DNA of 64,000 nt. Origin: Antedon mediterranea (taxonomy: Eukaryota > Echinodermata > Crinoidea > Comatulida > Antedonidae). Where the stretch lies: contig NC_092674.1 of assembly GCF_964355755.1 (NCBI RefSeq), positions 11,167,001 through 11,231,000 of the forward strand, in the 5' to 3' direction. Made by a program: the position numbers and the translations under genes. Under the pieces are notes generated by a model. That model searched no databases. It worked only from the letters and a program-made list of their open reading frames with translations, and was not told the DNA's origin. Each line of letters begins with the position of its first letter. The first letter of the stretch is position 1. Positions 24,801 to 37,787 of this stretch are shown here, piece after piece.

Positions 24801-27770
24801 TGTAAAATAACCAACAAAAGCAATGCTCACAATTATTGCTCTTTCTATGACCGAATGAGAGACAAATTCATGAAATAAAAACCATAAAGATAGTTTAGCT
24901 TTCGGATATGTTCCAAGAACCGACCTGGAAACATGAACTCCAAAATAGGCATAGATTTGCTAGTCTATAAATTGTATTTTTCTGGTAAATTTTTAAACAG
25001 AGAAGCAGTGTTATCAGCACTGGAGCTAACGCTGTGTTTAAATGATTGTTAAGAGCCATAGGTGAAAATAATATTAAAGGTATTTGTTTAGAATTCCAGG
25101 TCTTGTACCAGGAAGTAGTCAGTGATATTATAAAATAGGTATTTCCTTATTGACCTGTTGAAGATAATTTATGCGTTGATTGTGATTGAAGCAGGAAATA
25201 TAACCAAAAATGTTAACAAATTACATAGAATGAAAACACATGTTGTGTAAATTTATTTCTTAAAAATAAAATTCAGTTTTGAAATTGCTTGTTCCTAACT
25301 AATAATGTATTATTATTTAAAACATGTTTGTTTGTTTCGTTCTTAACATTAATTAAACTATTAAAGAGTTGGGCTTTGTAATATTAAGATCCTGTTCACA
25401 CTTTTAAAGTACGAAACTGACAATTGTATGTCTGTACATTATGGCACGTATGAATGAAATTTAGCATTCTATCCCATAATATTGTATCCTATAAAAAGAA
25501 AAGGTCTGAAACAAAACTTCTATTGTAAAGATAAGTGTTTTTCTGTGTCTGAACACAGTTTATAACTTGACCTTGCTATAGTGACAACATTTTAATTTGG
25601 AGGAAGTCATTAATTAGTAATTGCTAGTAATTAATTTGAAAGTAACTTCTGTCATCATTTAAATAACTTGTTTACTAACTTATTAAGTCTATTTAATGAT
25701 TAACCCAATACTAAAACACAATAAAAAGGCTTTTGACGAAAAAAATATTTGAAAGATTTGAACCAATGATCCTAAGATTAAAAAAAGACCTGCAAGCTAG
25801 ACTGCCATTTTAATGTACCAAAAAGACATTCTTTAAAAACCATGTTACCATTCAAATAACACAACAGATGGGTATGTATATGTGAGTGTTATGAGACTAC
25901 GCTAATACATTTACAATTTCTATAATAACATAATAATTTCTAACATAATTACCAAATTATAATCATTACATTACAATAATTATTTTTAGAATATTCACAT
26001 TCAAAACAAATTCAAATCATAATAATAAAATATAGAATTTTATATTAATATGTCATCTGTCCTTCAATATATTTGGAATTAAAAAATAAATTTATAGCAA
26101 TAAAAATGAATTCTTTGTTTTAAAAGTACTGTACATGAGAAAATGACATAATTTTATCTTTTTAGTGTGAATTAAAAACTGAAATAAAGCTGTGATCAGG
26201 CGTACTATACTAGCTTTTCACAGATTATCTGTACGACTGAATTAATTCTCGGATTAATTTTTATTTTAGAGTTTGATAAATTTGTTGTCATGAAAAGAAT
26301 GAATGTCAAACTTGTGTGTCCTGGTAATTTAGTTGTGATATATATCAAATTGCTTGAGAAAATCCAACCAAATATTTTTACAATGTAAGTAGGTCACCGA
26401 CTACGTACACCATCATAAACATATTCAAAACTTCTACACAGGCAACAATTTTTAAAATGGTTTGTGCTATGTTGGTGAAACAAATATATATTTTACTTCA
26501 AATCAAAAAATGCATGTTGTATAATGTTTTGTTTTAAATTAATAACTATGCATTATATAAATTAAATGCATTGCGATTTGTCTTGTCTATAATCTGAAGC
26601 ATAACAAATACAATCAAATGTAAAAGAAATACATAATTTATGGCCATGATATATATTACAAAATAAAAATTATTTAATAAAAAGAAATTAAAAACATATA
26701 TCATACTCATTACTAAAATATTAATGATTCTTCATGATTTTTAAAGCAAAAACACTATTATCTATACCAATATACACATTATCTTTTATGCGATGGTATA
26801 ATATGCTATAAATTCACTTTCAGATAATTATCTCAATAGCCTATTATCACATTCATGATTCTCTTTGAAGAGAATTCATATTTTCATTAATATTCATAAG
26901 CAATCAACCAATAAGCAATAATAAAAATGAAACCTTGTTAAAAAGAAACCACAAGAAGCAGACAATAAAAAAACGGACAGACAAAGAGAAAAAAACAAGA
27001 CAAAGGCCATCACAACAGATGTCTGAGAATTTATATGGTATGATTTCTACCGTAGATTCTGGAGAAAACTAGATGCTGAAGATAACTAACGAAAGAAGAA
27101 ACAAAACCTGCAATATCAAAAAGCGATTTAAAAACCATAAATAATACTACTACATGTTCAGAATTGATTTTCAGCAGACAATATTTATTATGAAAACTAT
27201 TTTGTCTAGTGAAAATAGTTTTTTGTTTTCCTCTTTTAACAAGTTCTACACAAATTCAATTATTTATTGTAATTGTAAAAAGAAAATGAAATCTAAAAAA
27301 AAAACATCATAAGATTATTCATGTCTAAAGGGTCTAAAATTCATTTCTACTAAACAAACAAAAATTGAATTTGGAAAACACCGTTTTTTTGGAGAGTCCA
27401 ATATTGTCTGGTAAATTTGGTAAACAAAAAATGATTGATAAACTAAACTGAAATACTACTGTATTATGAAAACAAATTCACATTCTATTGCATGGAAATA
27501 TTATTTGAAATCATTCCGGTTTTGGTACCGTATATTTTTCTATTTTTTATTCCCAGGAAATTATCATAAAAAGCATTTCTTCTTCTTCTTATATAAAGTG
27601 TCTAGTTTTATTACCGGAGTATATTTGCATTATTTATAAAATATGTACCTTACAATTGCCTAGGGAATTCTCGAGCTTCAACATTGCTAAGGCATGAAGT
27701 AAAATATCACTTTATGAAAAATCATTTTTCATTGACAAATTACCAATTCATTGAACTTGTTTGTTCTCTT
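21900..27770. other. featureless intron stretch of about 5.9 kb
   Basis: Only the AATC simple repeat near 24484 and short A or T runs stand out. No exon, RNA gene or element end was recognised. Confidence 0.6.
24484..24542 (+). repeat. AATC-type simple repeat
   Basis: CAATCAATCAATCAATC continues into looser ATCAATCA-type words. Confidence 0.7.
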
Positions 27771-27771
27771 A

Positions 27772-28473
27772 GGGCCTGTTTCTACTGAGCAGGAATAATC
27801 GATTATTTTTGGGCAGCAGAAACGGCGCAAAATGAAATAACCGATTAAAAACACTTCCATTGCGTGTTTAACTGATTATTGCGGAGCAGTTTTTAGCTGA
27901 TACACAAAGAGCGATTATTGACCACATTTTGACCTAGGTCAACTTGTGAGTATGGGTATTTCTCACTCACAAAGCATGCTGTATATTTGTGCGATCGACA
28001 ATTAGCAAAATGACTATGTGGACCGATGAGATAACATGTGATTGTTTTTATTTTGTAGGGGAGAATTATAGCGAGAGGCTCCAGGGGAATAAGCAGGATT
28101 CTACGTACACCGTCACCATCCCACCCAGTCCAGGCTAGCGAGGTTTTGCATGTCCTTTTTTAGGCCTGTCATTTTTCGATAGAGATATGTAGCCTAGTTA
28201 GTAGTAGTAGTACCAACAGCGAAACAAATTTTAAATTTGTAATCCTACATGTGAGAGTTTTAGGATGTAAACAAACCAACACATTGGCCTTCCATAATTT
28301 GAACTGCGTTGTCAGTAATGATGACGTGATTTTTAAAAAGCGCTTACCAGTTAACCGACTAACGTCATAGAAAATGTTCAATTGAAAAAAGCGGACAATT
28401 CTGTGGTTTGTGGTACTTTCTAACTAACTTACTTACTAAAATAAATTATTTTGATTTTTTTAGCAGAAACAGA
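27772..28473 (+). mobile_element. Harbinger-like element C with a different palindromic core
   Basis: The left end is GGGCCTGTTTCTACTG, next to TTA. An inner inverted motif GGGCAGCAGAAAC lies near 27820, and the right end TAGCAGAAACAG near 28461-28472. The layout matches elements A and B, but the short repeated core is AATCGATTA / AACCGATTAA / GCGATTATTG instead of ATACCGTAT. The right border is degraded, with no clear target duplication. A further short piece with GGTCTGTTTCTGCTG and CAGAAACAGGAC lies at 28802-28858. Confidence 0.6.
28010..28138 (+). pseudogene. truncated Myb/SANT-like relic ORF of element C
   Basis: A 42-codon frame starts MTMWTDEITCDCFYFVGENY and continues SERLQGNKQDSTYTV before a TAG. 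W-T-D-E-I-T and L-(Q/K)-G-N-K-(Q/R)-D align with the relics of elements A and B. The C-terminal half of the domain is gone. This independently supports grouping C with A and B. Confidence 0.55.
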
Positions 28474-28662
28474 CACATTTTCATGAAATATTAAGTTTAT
28501 ACAAAAGATTTTTCCAAGAACTTGAAATTTTTTGAGATGGTTTAAAAAGTTAACGCAGATATCAAATTAGTTGTTAGTGATTAGAAATGAAATCAAACAT
28601 TCAGTATATATTTCAACGAGAAGACCTATATGAGATCTTTTAATTTTCAATAAATTTAATGG

Positions 28663-28728
28663 ATTTCCGGAGTAGGATTCGAACCATTTACACGTACTAC
28701 CAGATAGCTTACTTTCAAAACCTAATTG
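28663..28728 (-). mobile_element. tRNA-like SINE fragment
   Basis: On the minus strand GGTTCGAATCCTACTCCGG is a good B box / T-arm. The upstream part (TTTGAAAGTAAGCTATCTGG) looks like an anticodon-arm remnant. The A box is missing or decayed. Confidence 0.45.
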
Positions 28729-28800
28729 AAAGATGAAATTAGTTTCTTCACATCTTACTAAAGTAAATGATGAGCTAAGATTTATATTAGAGCATTATAT

Positions 28801-28880
28801 GGGTCTGTTTCTGCTGAGGGTAGATAACTGGTTAAATAGTAAATGAAACAGAAACAGGACAAATCTGGTTATTGCGACAT
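28801..28880 (+). repeat. small fragment related to Harbinger-like element C
   Basis: GGTCTGTTTCTGCTGAGG and CAGAAACAGGAC bracket about 50 bp that includes AACTGGTTAAA, with CTGGTTATTGCG just after. It may be a separate mini-copy or the displaced end of element C. Confidence 0.4.
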
Positions 28881-29654
28881 TTGAGTTAGCTGCAATGCAA
28901 AGTAGCAGCATTAAATAATTCCCCCATTGTAACACTATAATTTGGGGTAACTTTGGAGTTGTTGATTTCACATCTTATTAATTTGTTACACCATACCCAT
29001 AATGGTGATATACTAGTGATATAAAAATGTAAAGAAGATAAGAGTTTTTCAATATAAAAAAATAGTAATTACTGAACAATTTATTAATTGGTATTATTCA
29101 GTAGAAGTACAAGTCAAATAAGACAAACTAATATTCTGATTATAATGCATAGACAAAATCATTTAATCTATTGTGGATTTTCCACAAGATTAAACATGAG
29201 GATTAATATAATATTAATCTACTCATCATGAACTTCACCTTAGATCTCCCTTGGAACATTCCATTATGTCCCAGGGGGAAACTTTTGATATTCTAGTAAA
29301 ATGTGGATAATTATTTAAATTTATTTGCAGAGCCCACGGGAATAAGTTGTATGTTTTATGGAAATACCTGTCAGGCATATCTAGTTGAGATTGTAATGTA
29401 TAAAAATCACAGGAAAATAAATGACATATTACAGATGATCAGGTAGTAGACAGTCACATGCTCTTTTCTTTTTATAAAGGGCGACTCAGTTGTCAATGTA
29501 AGATACAGTTAACAGCATTCACATCTGATTTTAGCAGCATACAATAATGATTGTATAATAGCATATTTTCATTAAACTCTACATTCGTCGGATATACTTG
29601 TGACGTGTCTTGACGAGCTGAATTGTCACCGAGCCATGGCGTGATTAAGAAATG

Positions 29655-29694
29655 ACAAGACAAGATGCAGTAAGACAAGATGCAGTAAGACAAA
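29655..29694 (+). repeat. short tandem repeat (AAGACAAGATGCAGT)
   Basis: Two full and one partial 15-bp units lie head to tail. Confidence 0.7.
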
Positions 29695-30087
29695 ACATTG
29701 CTGCGTGATTTATGTCCATAAATGATTTAAACTCCATAAACAAAAGAGTGATGACATCAAAAAACCATTCATGATAGATTAAGAAATTCTAAATTGCAAA
29801 ATATTATAGTATGCAGTTCCAAGAAATTTTTTTATATCGCACGAAATCTTGATTATACAGCTATTATATGGATGCTGTTATGTTGCAATGGTATGCCACC
29901 TCCTTCATTGCTAATTGCTAAAAAGATGCAGTAGACCAAATCCAGATTCAACAAATTTAGATGAATGTCTAACCTCTTTATCTTTAGAAGTTATATTAGA
30001 AATACAGTACTACAAATTTTAATATTTTTCTTCTATCCAGACAGTAAAATACATAAATTTGATTGTTTAGTATAGTATAATAATGTT

Positions 30088-30300
30088 TTTATAGCCTACC
30101 TAGGTTTTCCTTAGCCCACCTAATATTTCTAAAAACCTACCTAATTTTTTCAAATCTTGCCTAATCTTTCTATAGCCTGTCTGGACTTCCCATGACTTGC
30201 ACTGTCTGATTATTCCACAACATAGCCTATTCCTGTAGAAAAGACTATCTAGTCTTTTCATACATAGCCTATCTAGTAGTATTTCCTATGGCCTACAAAA
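30088..30300 (+). repeat. degenerate tandem repeat (TATAGCCTACCTA unit)
   Basis: About eight variants of ATAGCCTACCTAG plus a T-rich spacer recur roughly every 25-30 bp. Confidence 0.6.
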
Positions 30301-30304
30301 GTTA

Positions 30305-33300
30305 CTTTAACCTAATAATAAATGTTTAAAACCAAGGTCAACAAGCTATTAAACTAATAATAATTACGCTAATGAAGCATGTTTATTCAATTACTTAGCA
30401 TATCAACTTTAATGGTTAACAGTTAAATTTCACTTCAACTAGGCAATCAGCATAAATTAAAATATTTATGCTATAAGAATTTCAAAGAACTTGACACTAA
30501 ATTTTTAGATAATCTCAGCCACAAATATTCTCCTGAATTTGATAATCTTTTTATTTCTTCAATAATGTCCAGGGCGGTATTTATACCTCCCTAGATCAAT
30601 TTATCAACATACAGGTAAGTGTTATTTTTCCGATATTTCAGCCAATTTTATAAATTCTTATTAATATTCAGAAAGAGTTGCACGGTTTGTTTCATATGTA
30701 AAACTAATCTATATTCTCATCTTTATCATTTGAATAATAAATTAAAGGCCAGGGACAACACTCTATTATTTATATTTATGTTATGCACATGAACAGAATA
30801 TAGCTACACTTTCCTCATGATTGTCACGTTCTAAGTAACAAAGCCAATAATGAGGATTAGTACGCAATGAATTGCTTGACATGTGAATTTTAAAAACATA
30901 ATTTAAGATATTCATACATCAAAGGAACAAGTATATAATATGGAAGAAGATATTGTGTAATGGAATTCACAACTAAAACATTACTTCGGACGAGTAAAAT
31001 AATCGACACGCTTAATGAAAACATTTATACGATTGGAAATTTCTTTTTGAAAATATAAATTTCTAAATTTACAATAGAAAGAATAATATTTTAGTGATGA
31101 AATTTTGAATTAGAAATTGTGAAAGAGATATTCAGTTTAAAATTGTATATACTGTATTACTATTTCAGTATTCCTTACCTACTAAAGAACCGGTACCAAA
31201 TTTAACATTCCACTTAAATTTTAAAAGAATTTGTGATGTAATGACTATGTTTCGATTTGAGCTCAAGGAAGCAGCAGATACTGTACCAGATGGATGATGT
31301 TTAACTACTGTGAGGTAGATTTGTGTCAGAGAGAAAAGTTTAGGTTAGATGTTTTGCTCTACTCTGATGTAAATTGTACTTTTTATACTCGGAATTTGAG
31401 AACACAAATTTGGTTTTGAATTGTATGCGGCATCAACTCCACAAGGTTGAAATTTTGTTTTCTACAAAATGTATAAGATACAAAATTAGTGAACGAAAGT
31501 CATGGCAGCATCATCATCATCACCTATACAACGCTACTTATGTGACCACATGTTACAATACAGAACTCTAACTGATATTGTTGCACCTTTTTTCAGGAAG
31601 TGTATAAACAAACCAGAGTACAAAAATAAAATCTATAGTCACTGCCTTATAGGTTCTGAAACTAATACCAAAACTGGTCAATAAAGATAACTAAAAGTTT
31701 TAAACCTTTGTTTGCCAACAAAACGACTGCAATCAAGGAAGTTTACCATAAAAAACTGCTGTTTGTTTGAAATAATTCTGTAGTTCCAGTAAACGGAAAA
31801 ATAAATCAATATTGGAATGTGCTTTGAATTTGATGTAGTGCCCTTTTCTTATTGTTAAAGTATGTGACCACAAAATTTGTGTCAATAAGGTAAGGAATGT
31901 TCACTGGCAAATATTGAAAGAAATATGTTCAACCTTTGACAAAAATGTTATTATATTACGCTTACTGATTACTTGTTTATTGTTTTGTACATATTTTCAG
32001 TCTGAAAAGGAACAATCACTAAGGAATTTGTAATTTATTTTATGAAACAATAAACAGTAGTTTTTTAAGTAACAACATATTTCAATATAAACATATAAGA
32101 AAACAAAGTCCAAATCAATTATGAAAATAAATAAATGAGAAACAATATTAACTGTAATTAAAAAAACATGAGTAATTTGCAAGACAGCTGTACTAAGTAT
32201 GACACGGCAACACACAAGATGCATTGTACGCTTACCACAGTGCATCAAACTGGAACAAAAGATTATACAAAACTGATCCTTGCTATCTATTGATAACAAA
32301 GGCAGATGTAAAAGATATCAGAAACACGTTTCATTTTCATATGGGTGGATCAAAGTATTATTGTAAGATTCTCAAACAGATACAGTTAGTCAATAGTTAT
32401 ATTTATTTATTTCTGTCTTTTATATGTTTTTTAGTATCACAGTAATATTTCATTTTCAGATGGCTGGTACTGTATTAAAGTATTATTTTGTTTAGAAAGA
32501 TTCTCAAAATAGTTAATATTTATACTATTTTTTTGTCTTTAACATTTTCAGTATGATTTTGAAAATTTATCACAGATATACATCATTTAGCAAAGACATA
32601 AATAAGGTACAAAAACATGCTACAGAAAATTAAATTTTCCAACAAAAGCCAAAAGAGGAGGACACAAATCCAATTACTAAAAAATACATCCGTATAAGAA
32701 ATATTAATAATATAAAATATATTTGTTATCCTTATAGTATAGGTCTAAAAAATATTATATTGAAATTGAAAAAAAAAAAACCTGTAAAAGTACCTTGGAG
32801 AAATTTAACTTCACAAACCTAAGTAGATAAAATTTAAACAAATGGAATAGAGGGCATACATATTCTAATCTAATAATAACACAAACAAATTGAATAGGTA
32901 ATACAGAAATCACAGGTAAGCTTTAAATAATAAATAAGAAACTATGAAAAAGACCATGCAGTTGTATTTCAGAAAATACACACTACTATCCTTGCATTGG
33001 TACTGAATTAATTTATACAATAAACATGCAAGTACATATAAAAATATTGCATAATATCTAAATTGTTCAAAAATATAATAATATATAAAAATAGATACAT
33101 ATAACTTACACTAAAGCAGACTGCAGACATACTAAAGTAAGCAAACGATGCGCTTTAACAAAGACTGTGATCACTTGGTAATGCCTCGCAGGAGAACCCT
33201 GGACAAATTTGCTAGCAAATCATTTATATGGTAGAGGGCGCCATAACACTTGGTTTTTAACTCAGAAACTTACTTTTACCAGGGAGATGTGAAAAGAAAT

Positions 33301-34875
33301 AATGTGCCTACTTTTACAGTAGTTGATATTGATGATAGTAGATGATTTTATTAAATTCATTCAATGAATACATAATCACTCGTTCCTGACATAATAAAAT
33401 GTAAAAAGTGTTCAATAAATGCATTTAATCAACTAATGATGTTTTCAGTATCACTATCATCATTTTTTTAGTTTAAAAATTTCATACTTTGAACACACAA
33501 TTTTGTAGTAAGTTATTTACTTACTTAATATATTGTTCCGGATAATAAACTGTTAAATTTAACCAAAAAACTGTTTGCCTTCTATGCATTATTACTATCA
33601 ATAATTAATACTGGTTTACTATTTTTCTCCTTAAAATTATGGTTTTTATCATTATTTTTTATACTACTACTATGCAACATTAAAATGGCCTATTCAACAA
33701 TTTATGAATCAGTACTTTTAAGGGGATAATATTTACTTTTTTTACCAATTACATCACCAACAAACCATTTGCATTTATGGTGGTACCGTAGTACAGTTGG
33801 TACAATAAAATAAAAATCAAACAAATGATACTTCATGTGCAAGAAGAGTCTGTTTAACAATTATTATTTTATTTTTGTCTTCCACCACACTCTTTTTTTT
33901 AAAAATGTTTAAAATAGAAGAGAAATGTTTTATATTTAAAAAATACAATGATTTGTAGAAAAAGAATGAGTCATTGTATGAGCATTCATGCTAATTTTAT
34001 GACTGTACAGGATCAATTTTACTGTATTACATTCATGACTCGCACATCGTTGGAACACATTTACCCTCATGTACATCTGCAACTTCCTCCCAAAAAGTCT
34101 ATTAATTTAGCTGCCATCTATAAATTACATGTAAAAAACGAACATAAAAATATTCAATATGTTCCCAAATGTCTCATCATCCGAGCAGAAGATTAGAAAT
34201 TTTATTTAGCTTTAATACATATAAGTAGAAAAAACATTGCAATTGATTATGTCAAAAGTAATTAATGAAAAATATCGTTGAAAGTTAATTTGGAAACTAA
34301 AATGAACGAGTCTAAATCAGTGTCAGTTATATATATACATGGTCACATATTTTACATTTTCTGTCGTATCTTTTTTAAGATTCTTTTTTTTTCTAATCTG
34401 GTGAGCAATCGATCATGATTTTCAGTAAGCTTTAAAATGTTATCATAAGCTTTGGAATAACAGTTTTATCATTACAGAGACATCGAACCCAGTCAACTCA
34501 ATCATGCACCAAAAAAAAACAAGATGACAATGTTTCATAAACATATGTAACATAAAAGATGAAAAGTATGAGGGTACGTTTATCAATTCAATTTTATCTT
34601 TTGTGTGCAATTCAAAACTGGTGCTGCTCTACCGATGACAAGGGCGTTAATGATTCGCTACCCAATCATACTTAATACCATGAAACCACTAGTCTCAACA
34701 TAAGATTTTCTCATCTTTATACTATTTTATTTCAGTTTTAATCATCAGGCCATTTTTCATCGTTTGAAAAAAAAAAAGAATTCAGAAACTGGCTTCCAAA
34801 AGGACATGAGGTGATGAGTATCATGGATTGATCAAATAAATCAATTAATCAATCTGTATAAATAATACTAATATG
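30305..34875. other. featureless intron stretch of about 4.6 kb
   Basis: AT-rich unique sequence. ORFs at 31502-31684 and 33948-34196 (plus) are within chance length and not recognised. Confidence 0.6.
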
Positions 34876-34879
34876 CATA

Positions 34880-35280
34880 CTGAATGTACACTTATTTCTG
34901 ATAAGATACTAAAAGGAGGTTAGATAAGAATCACAGTTATTTTCATCTGTGTCTTATGGCACTTGACTTGCTAATCAGATTAAAATCAATGAAGCGTGAA
35001 ATTGACGATCTGGGAGTAATCAGGTTAATGAGCCATTAGCAATAGCATTATAATCACTCATTATTTGATTACAGGTTAAACATAGGCCAGACATTACCTC
35101 ATTAAGTCAAACCGTCTTTTACAACCTTTGATCACTTTAAAGCCCTCAAGTTTGGGAGAAATGTGCAGAACATGATTGTAACATTGTACATTGCATACCA
35201 TCAGGATCTAGAGATTGCTTAAAGCGCATAATTTTCAGTAAGCTATGGGATCAGATTTCAACCTATTACCCAGGTAATGT
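34880..35280. promoter_or_regulatory. candidate intronic enhancer (unproven)
   Basis: This 400-bp stretch, 4.2 kb inside the muscleblind intron, is free of recognisable repeats. It has dense TAAT/ATTA homeodomain-type words (TAATCAGATTA, GTAATCAGGTTAATGAG, TAATCACTCATTA), a GATA word (TTAGATAAG) and TCF-like CCTTTGATC. Such words are also frequent by chance in AT-rich DNA. Confidence 0.25.
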
Positions 35281-36939
35281 ATGATATTGATCGGAGAAGA
35301 TTACAGACCAATTTCATCGTTGATGAATGTTGAAGTAAATGTGTAAAGTCAGAACACGTTTATGATATCTACTAATACTATGCTATATGTACATAGATAA
35401 TAATTGAAATATCGATGATGATCAGTAGACGTGTTTAATTTAGTATACGGTACTGACAAGTGTATAAAGCCTTCCCTCGGATATAGTAGACCCATCGCCA
35501 ACAGCGGCATCACGTATGTTGGATCGCAGGGTTGAAAAGGATATTCACAAAGAATAACTAGACATGACTTATCCGGTATTAATGTCTTAAATCTTTTATT
35601 ATTAATTTACTTTAATTTTGTAATCTCCACAGTATAAACATGTTCAAATTTTGTACTGTAAGAAGAATGTTGTTTTATGTATCATGCTCAGCTGTTGTAC
35701 AATTCCCTGTCTTTAACAAATAATTCCTTAGAGATATCAATATAAAGTGTTATCTTTCTGAATGTTTAAGTGCCAATGAAATTGTGTTTAAAAAGCTTGT
35801 TTTTTCCTATTTCTATTGTAACAAAAAGTTTTTTCTGAAGATTATTTTTCTAAGTTATAATTATTAAATTATTTCCTTTTCTTCTAGCAATTTACAGCTT
35901 TTTTTTAAATTAAGAAAATGCTATTGAAATTTATTTTACAGTAAATGTTTTTGCATTCTGTCAGAACAATTTTATTTTCAACTGTATCACTATCATTGAT
36001 TATGTGCAATTATTAATCAATGATATTTATAATGATATTATCTGCCTAGGATTAATAATGTTACTAAGGTCATTATTACAATTAGTTCAACACAACAAAC
36101 ACAATTATGATTAGTTACAGGTACTTAAATTAGCTATTTTCATACGCACATAATCACAAAACAGACGGTCTGAAATTCGCATTCACGTTAAACAAATCGG
36201 AGCATGTTGTATCACCCAAAGATCACCTATCACTGTTGTATAATTGGTTCTGTCGTTATCTTTCAGTAATGTTGTTTTACAACAACATCTAAACCACCTG
36301 CACTAACAAAATTTACTATTGCAAAGAGTCAACTTGATTTCACAATGCCTAATGATGGATGATTTTTAGCCATTGATATTTTCATATCTATTTGCTATGC
36401 AGTTGTCTGCAATCTTGTGCTAGGTCAGCAAATTATAGGTTTTATAATTTTAATACATTGCTTGATTGCATGTCCAACATTAATGGTAAATTTGATGCTT
36501 CATTTGATGCACTATATGTTGGACTATTAAATAAAAATCTACAACCTCACATATTCATTTACAGTAAAGATCTAATAAGTGTGGATGTGCATACCATCAT
36601 TTTATCAGGTTTAAGTGCATTGATAATTTGACTCGTACAGAACTAAGAATATAGTGAAAGACAGAGGGCTTTAAATTCACAGATATGTGTCAGAATGGTA
36701 CTAATGTACAAATACAAACAATGACATTACACATGATTGTAAATGTTCAGCTGGTTTGTAGTAAACAAATTTGGTAATTACTGTACCAATGTCGAAAAAC
36801 TTAGCCTATAGTCATTTTTCTGTGTAAAAAAAGCAACAAAAAAAGCAACAAAACTGTCTTTAAGGTTTACTTTTAACCATTTGAGTTTCTTAATTTTAAC
36901 ATTTAAAAAAAAGAAATTACCACACACTCTACTAACAAA

Positions 36940-37787
36940 GGCCCCGTTTCTGCTGCCAAAAATATACCGTATATATACGGTATATTTTATATACGGTATA
37001 TTTTTTGGCAGCAGAAATGGGTCTCATAAAAAATATACCGTATATATATGCGGTATATATACCGCATAAATATCCCCATCGTTTGTGGATATTATACGGT
37101 ATATTCCAAAATATACCGTATATTTCGTACCCCGTTTCTGCTGCACTCAAAATATACCGTATATGTGACCCGGCCCATGACATGAGGTCAAAAACTAACA
37201 GAGCGTGACGCGTTTGTTTTTCTGCTGCATTGACACACACGTGTATAATAAGCAAGCAACAGATCAAAATATCACTGTGGACTGAAGAAATAACTATTTT
37301 TGCAATTCAATTGTGGGGAGAAGCGAAGGTTGGGGGGCGACTACATGGCAACAGAAGAGATACCGAGATTTACAAAAGTATCTCAAACAAAATAAAGCAG
37401 AATTTGTGGTAGACTTAATAACGCCAAAGTTAAAGGCAAACGCCGTCGTCTTCTTTGCATAAATGTAGTCAATGCCCATTCTACATTTCTAGATTGTTTG
37501 TGCGATGTAAATTCGTTGCCACTTCTGATCATTAGATTTAAAATAGAAAGCAATGCTAAGACGTTTTGAGAAACCATCATTGTTTTGTTTTTGTCATGTC
37601 ACTACACGAGACTCTAGGTCAATCCATACTTCCGTCTCACAAAATGCATTTTGAGTATATGAAAGCCAACTTTTTTTACAGCCCACCCACGAAGTATGTG
37701 CAGCGGAAACGGTGCATGAATTTCATATACGGTATATATACGGTATATTTATACGGTATATTTGGGATTGGCAGCAGAAACAGGGCC
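36940..37787 (+). mobile_element. Harbinger-like non-autonomous element B with Myb/SANT-like relic
   Basis: It has the same architecture and orientation as element A. The left end is GGCCCCGTTTCTGCTGCC and the right end GGCAGCAGAAACAGGGCC. Arrays of ATACCGTATATATACGGTAT-type palindromes lie at 36960-37165 and 37728-37765. Inner terminal-motif copies lie near 37006 and 37131. The flanks (AAA / ATA) do not give a clean target duplication. Length is 848 bp. Confidence 0.8.
37230..37412 (+). pseudogene. Myb/SANT-like relic ORF of element B
   Basis: The frame contains WTEEITIFAIQLWGE, then GNRRDTEIYKSISNKIKQNL. It aligns residue for residue with the relic in element A (WSEDVTVLL...WG, GNKRDNHIYKDISKKIKQEY). 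After the stop at 37410-37412, another frame carries EFVVDLITPKLKAN, the counterpart of EYGIDLSPKQVN in A, so a frameshift separates the two parts. It is non-functional as it stands. Confidence 0.65.

Noticed and set aside
36932-37267. 111-residue minus-strand ORF with repeated YGIY words
   Set aside because: It is the reverse translation of the palindrome array of element B.
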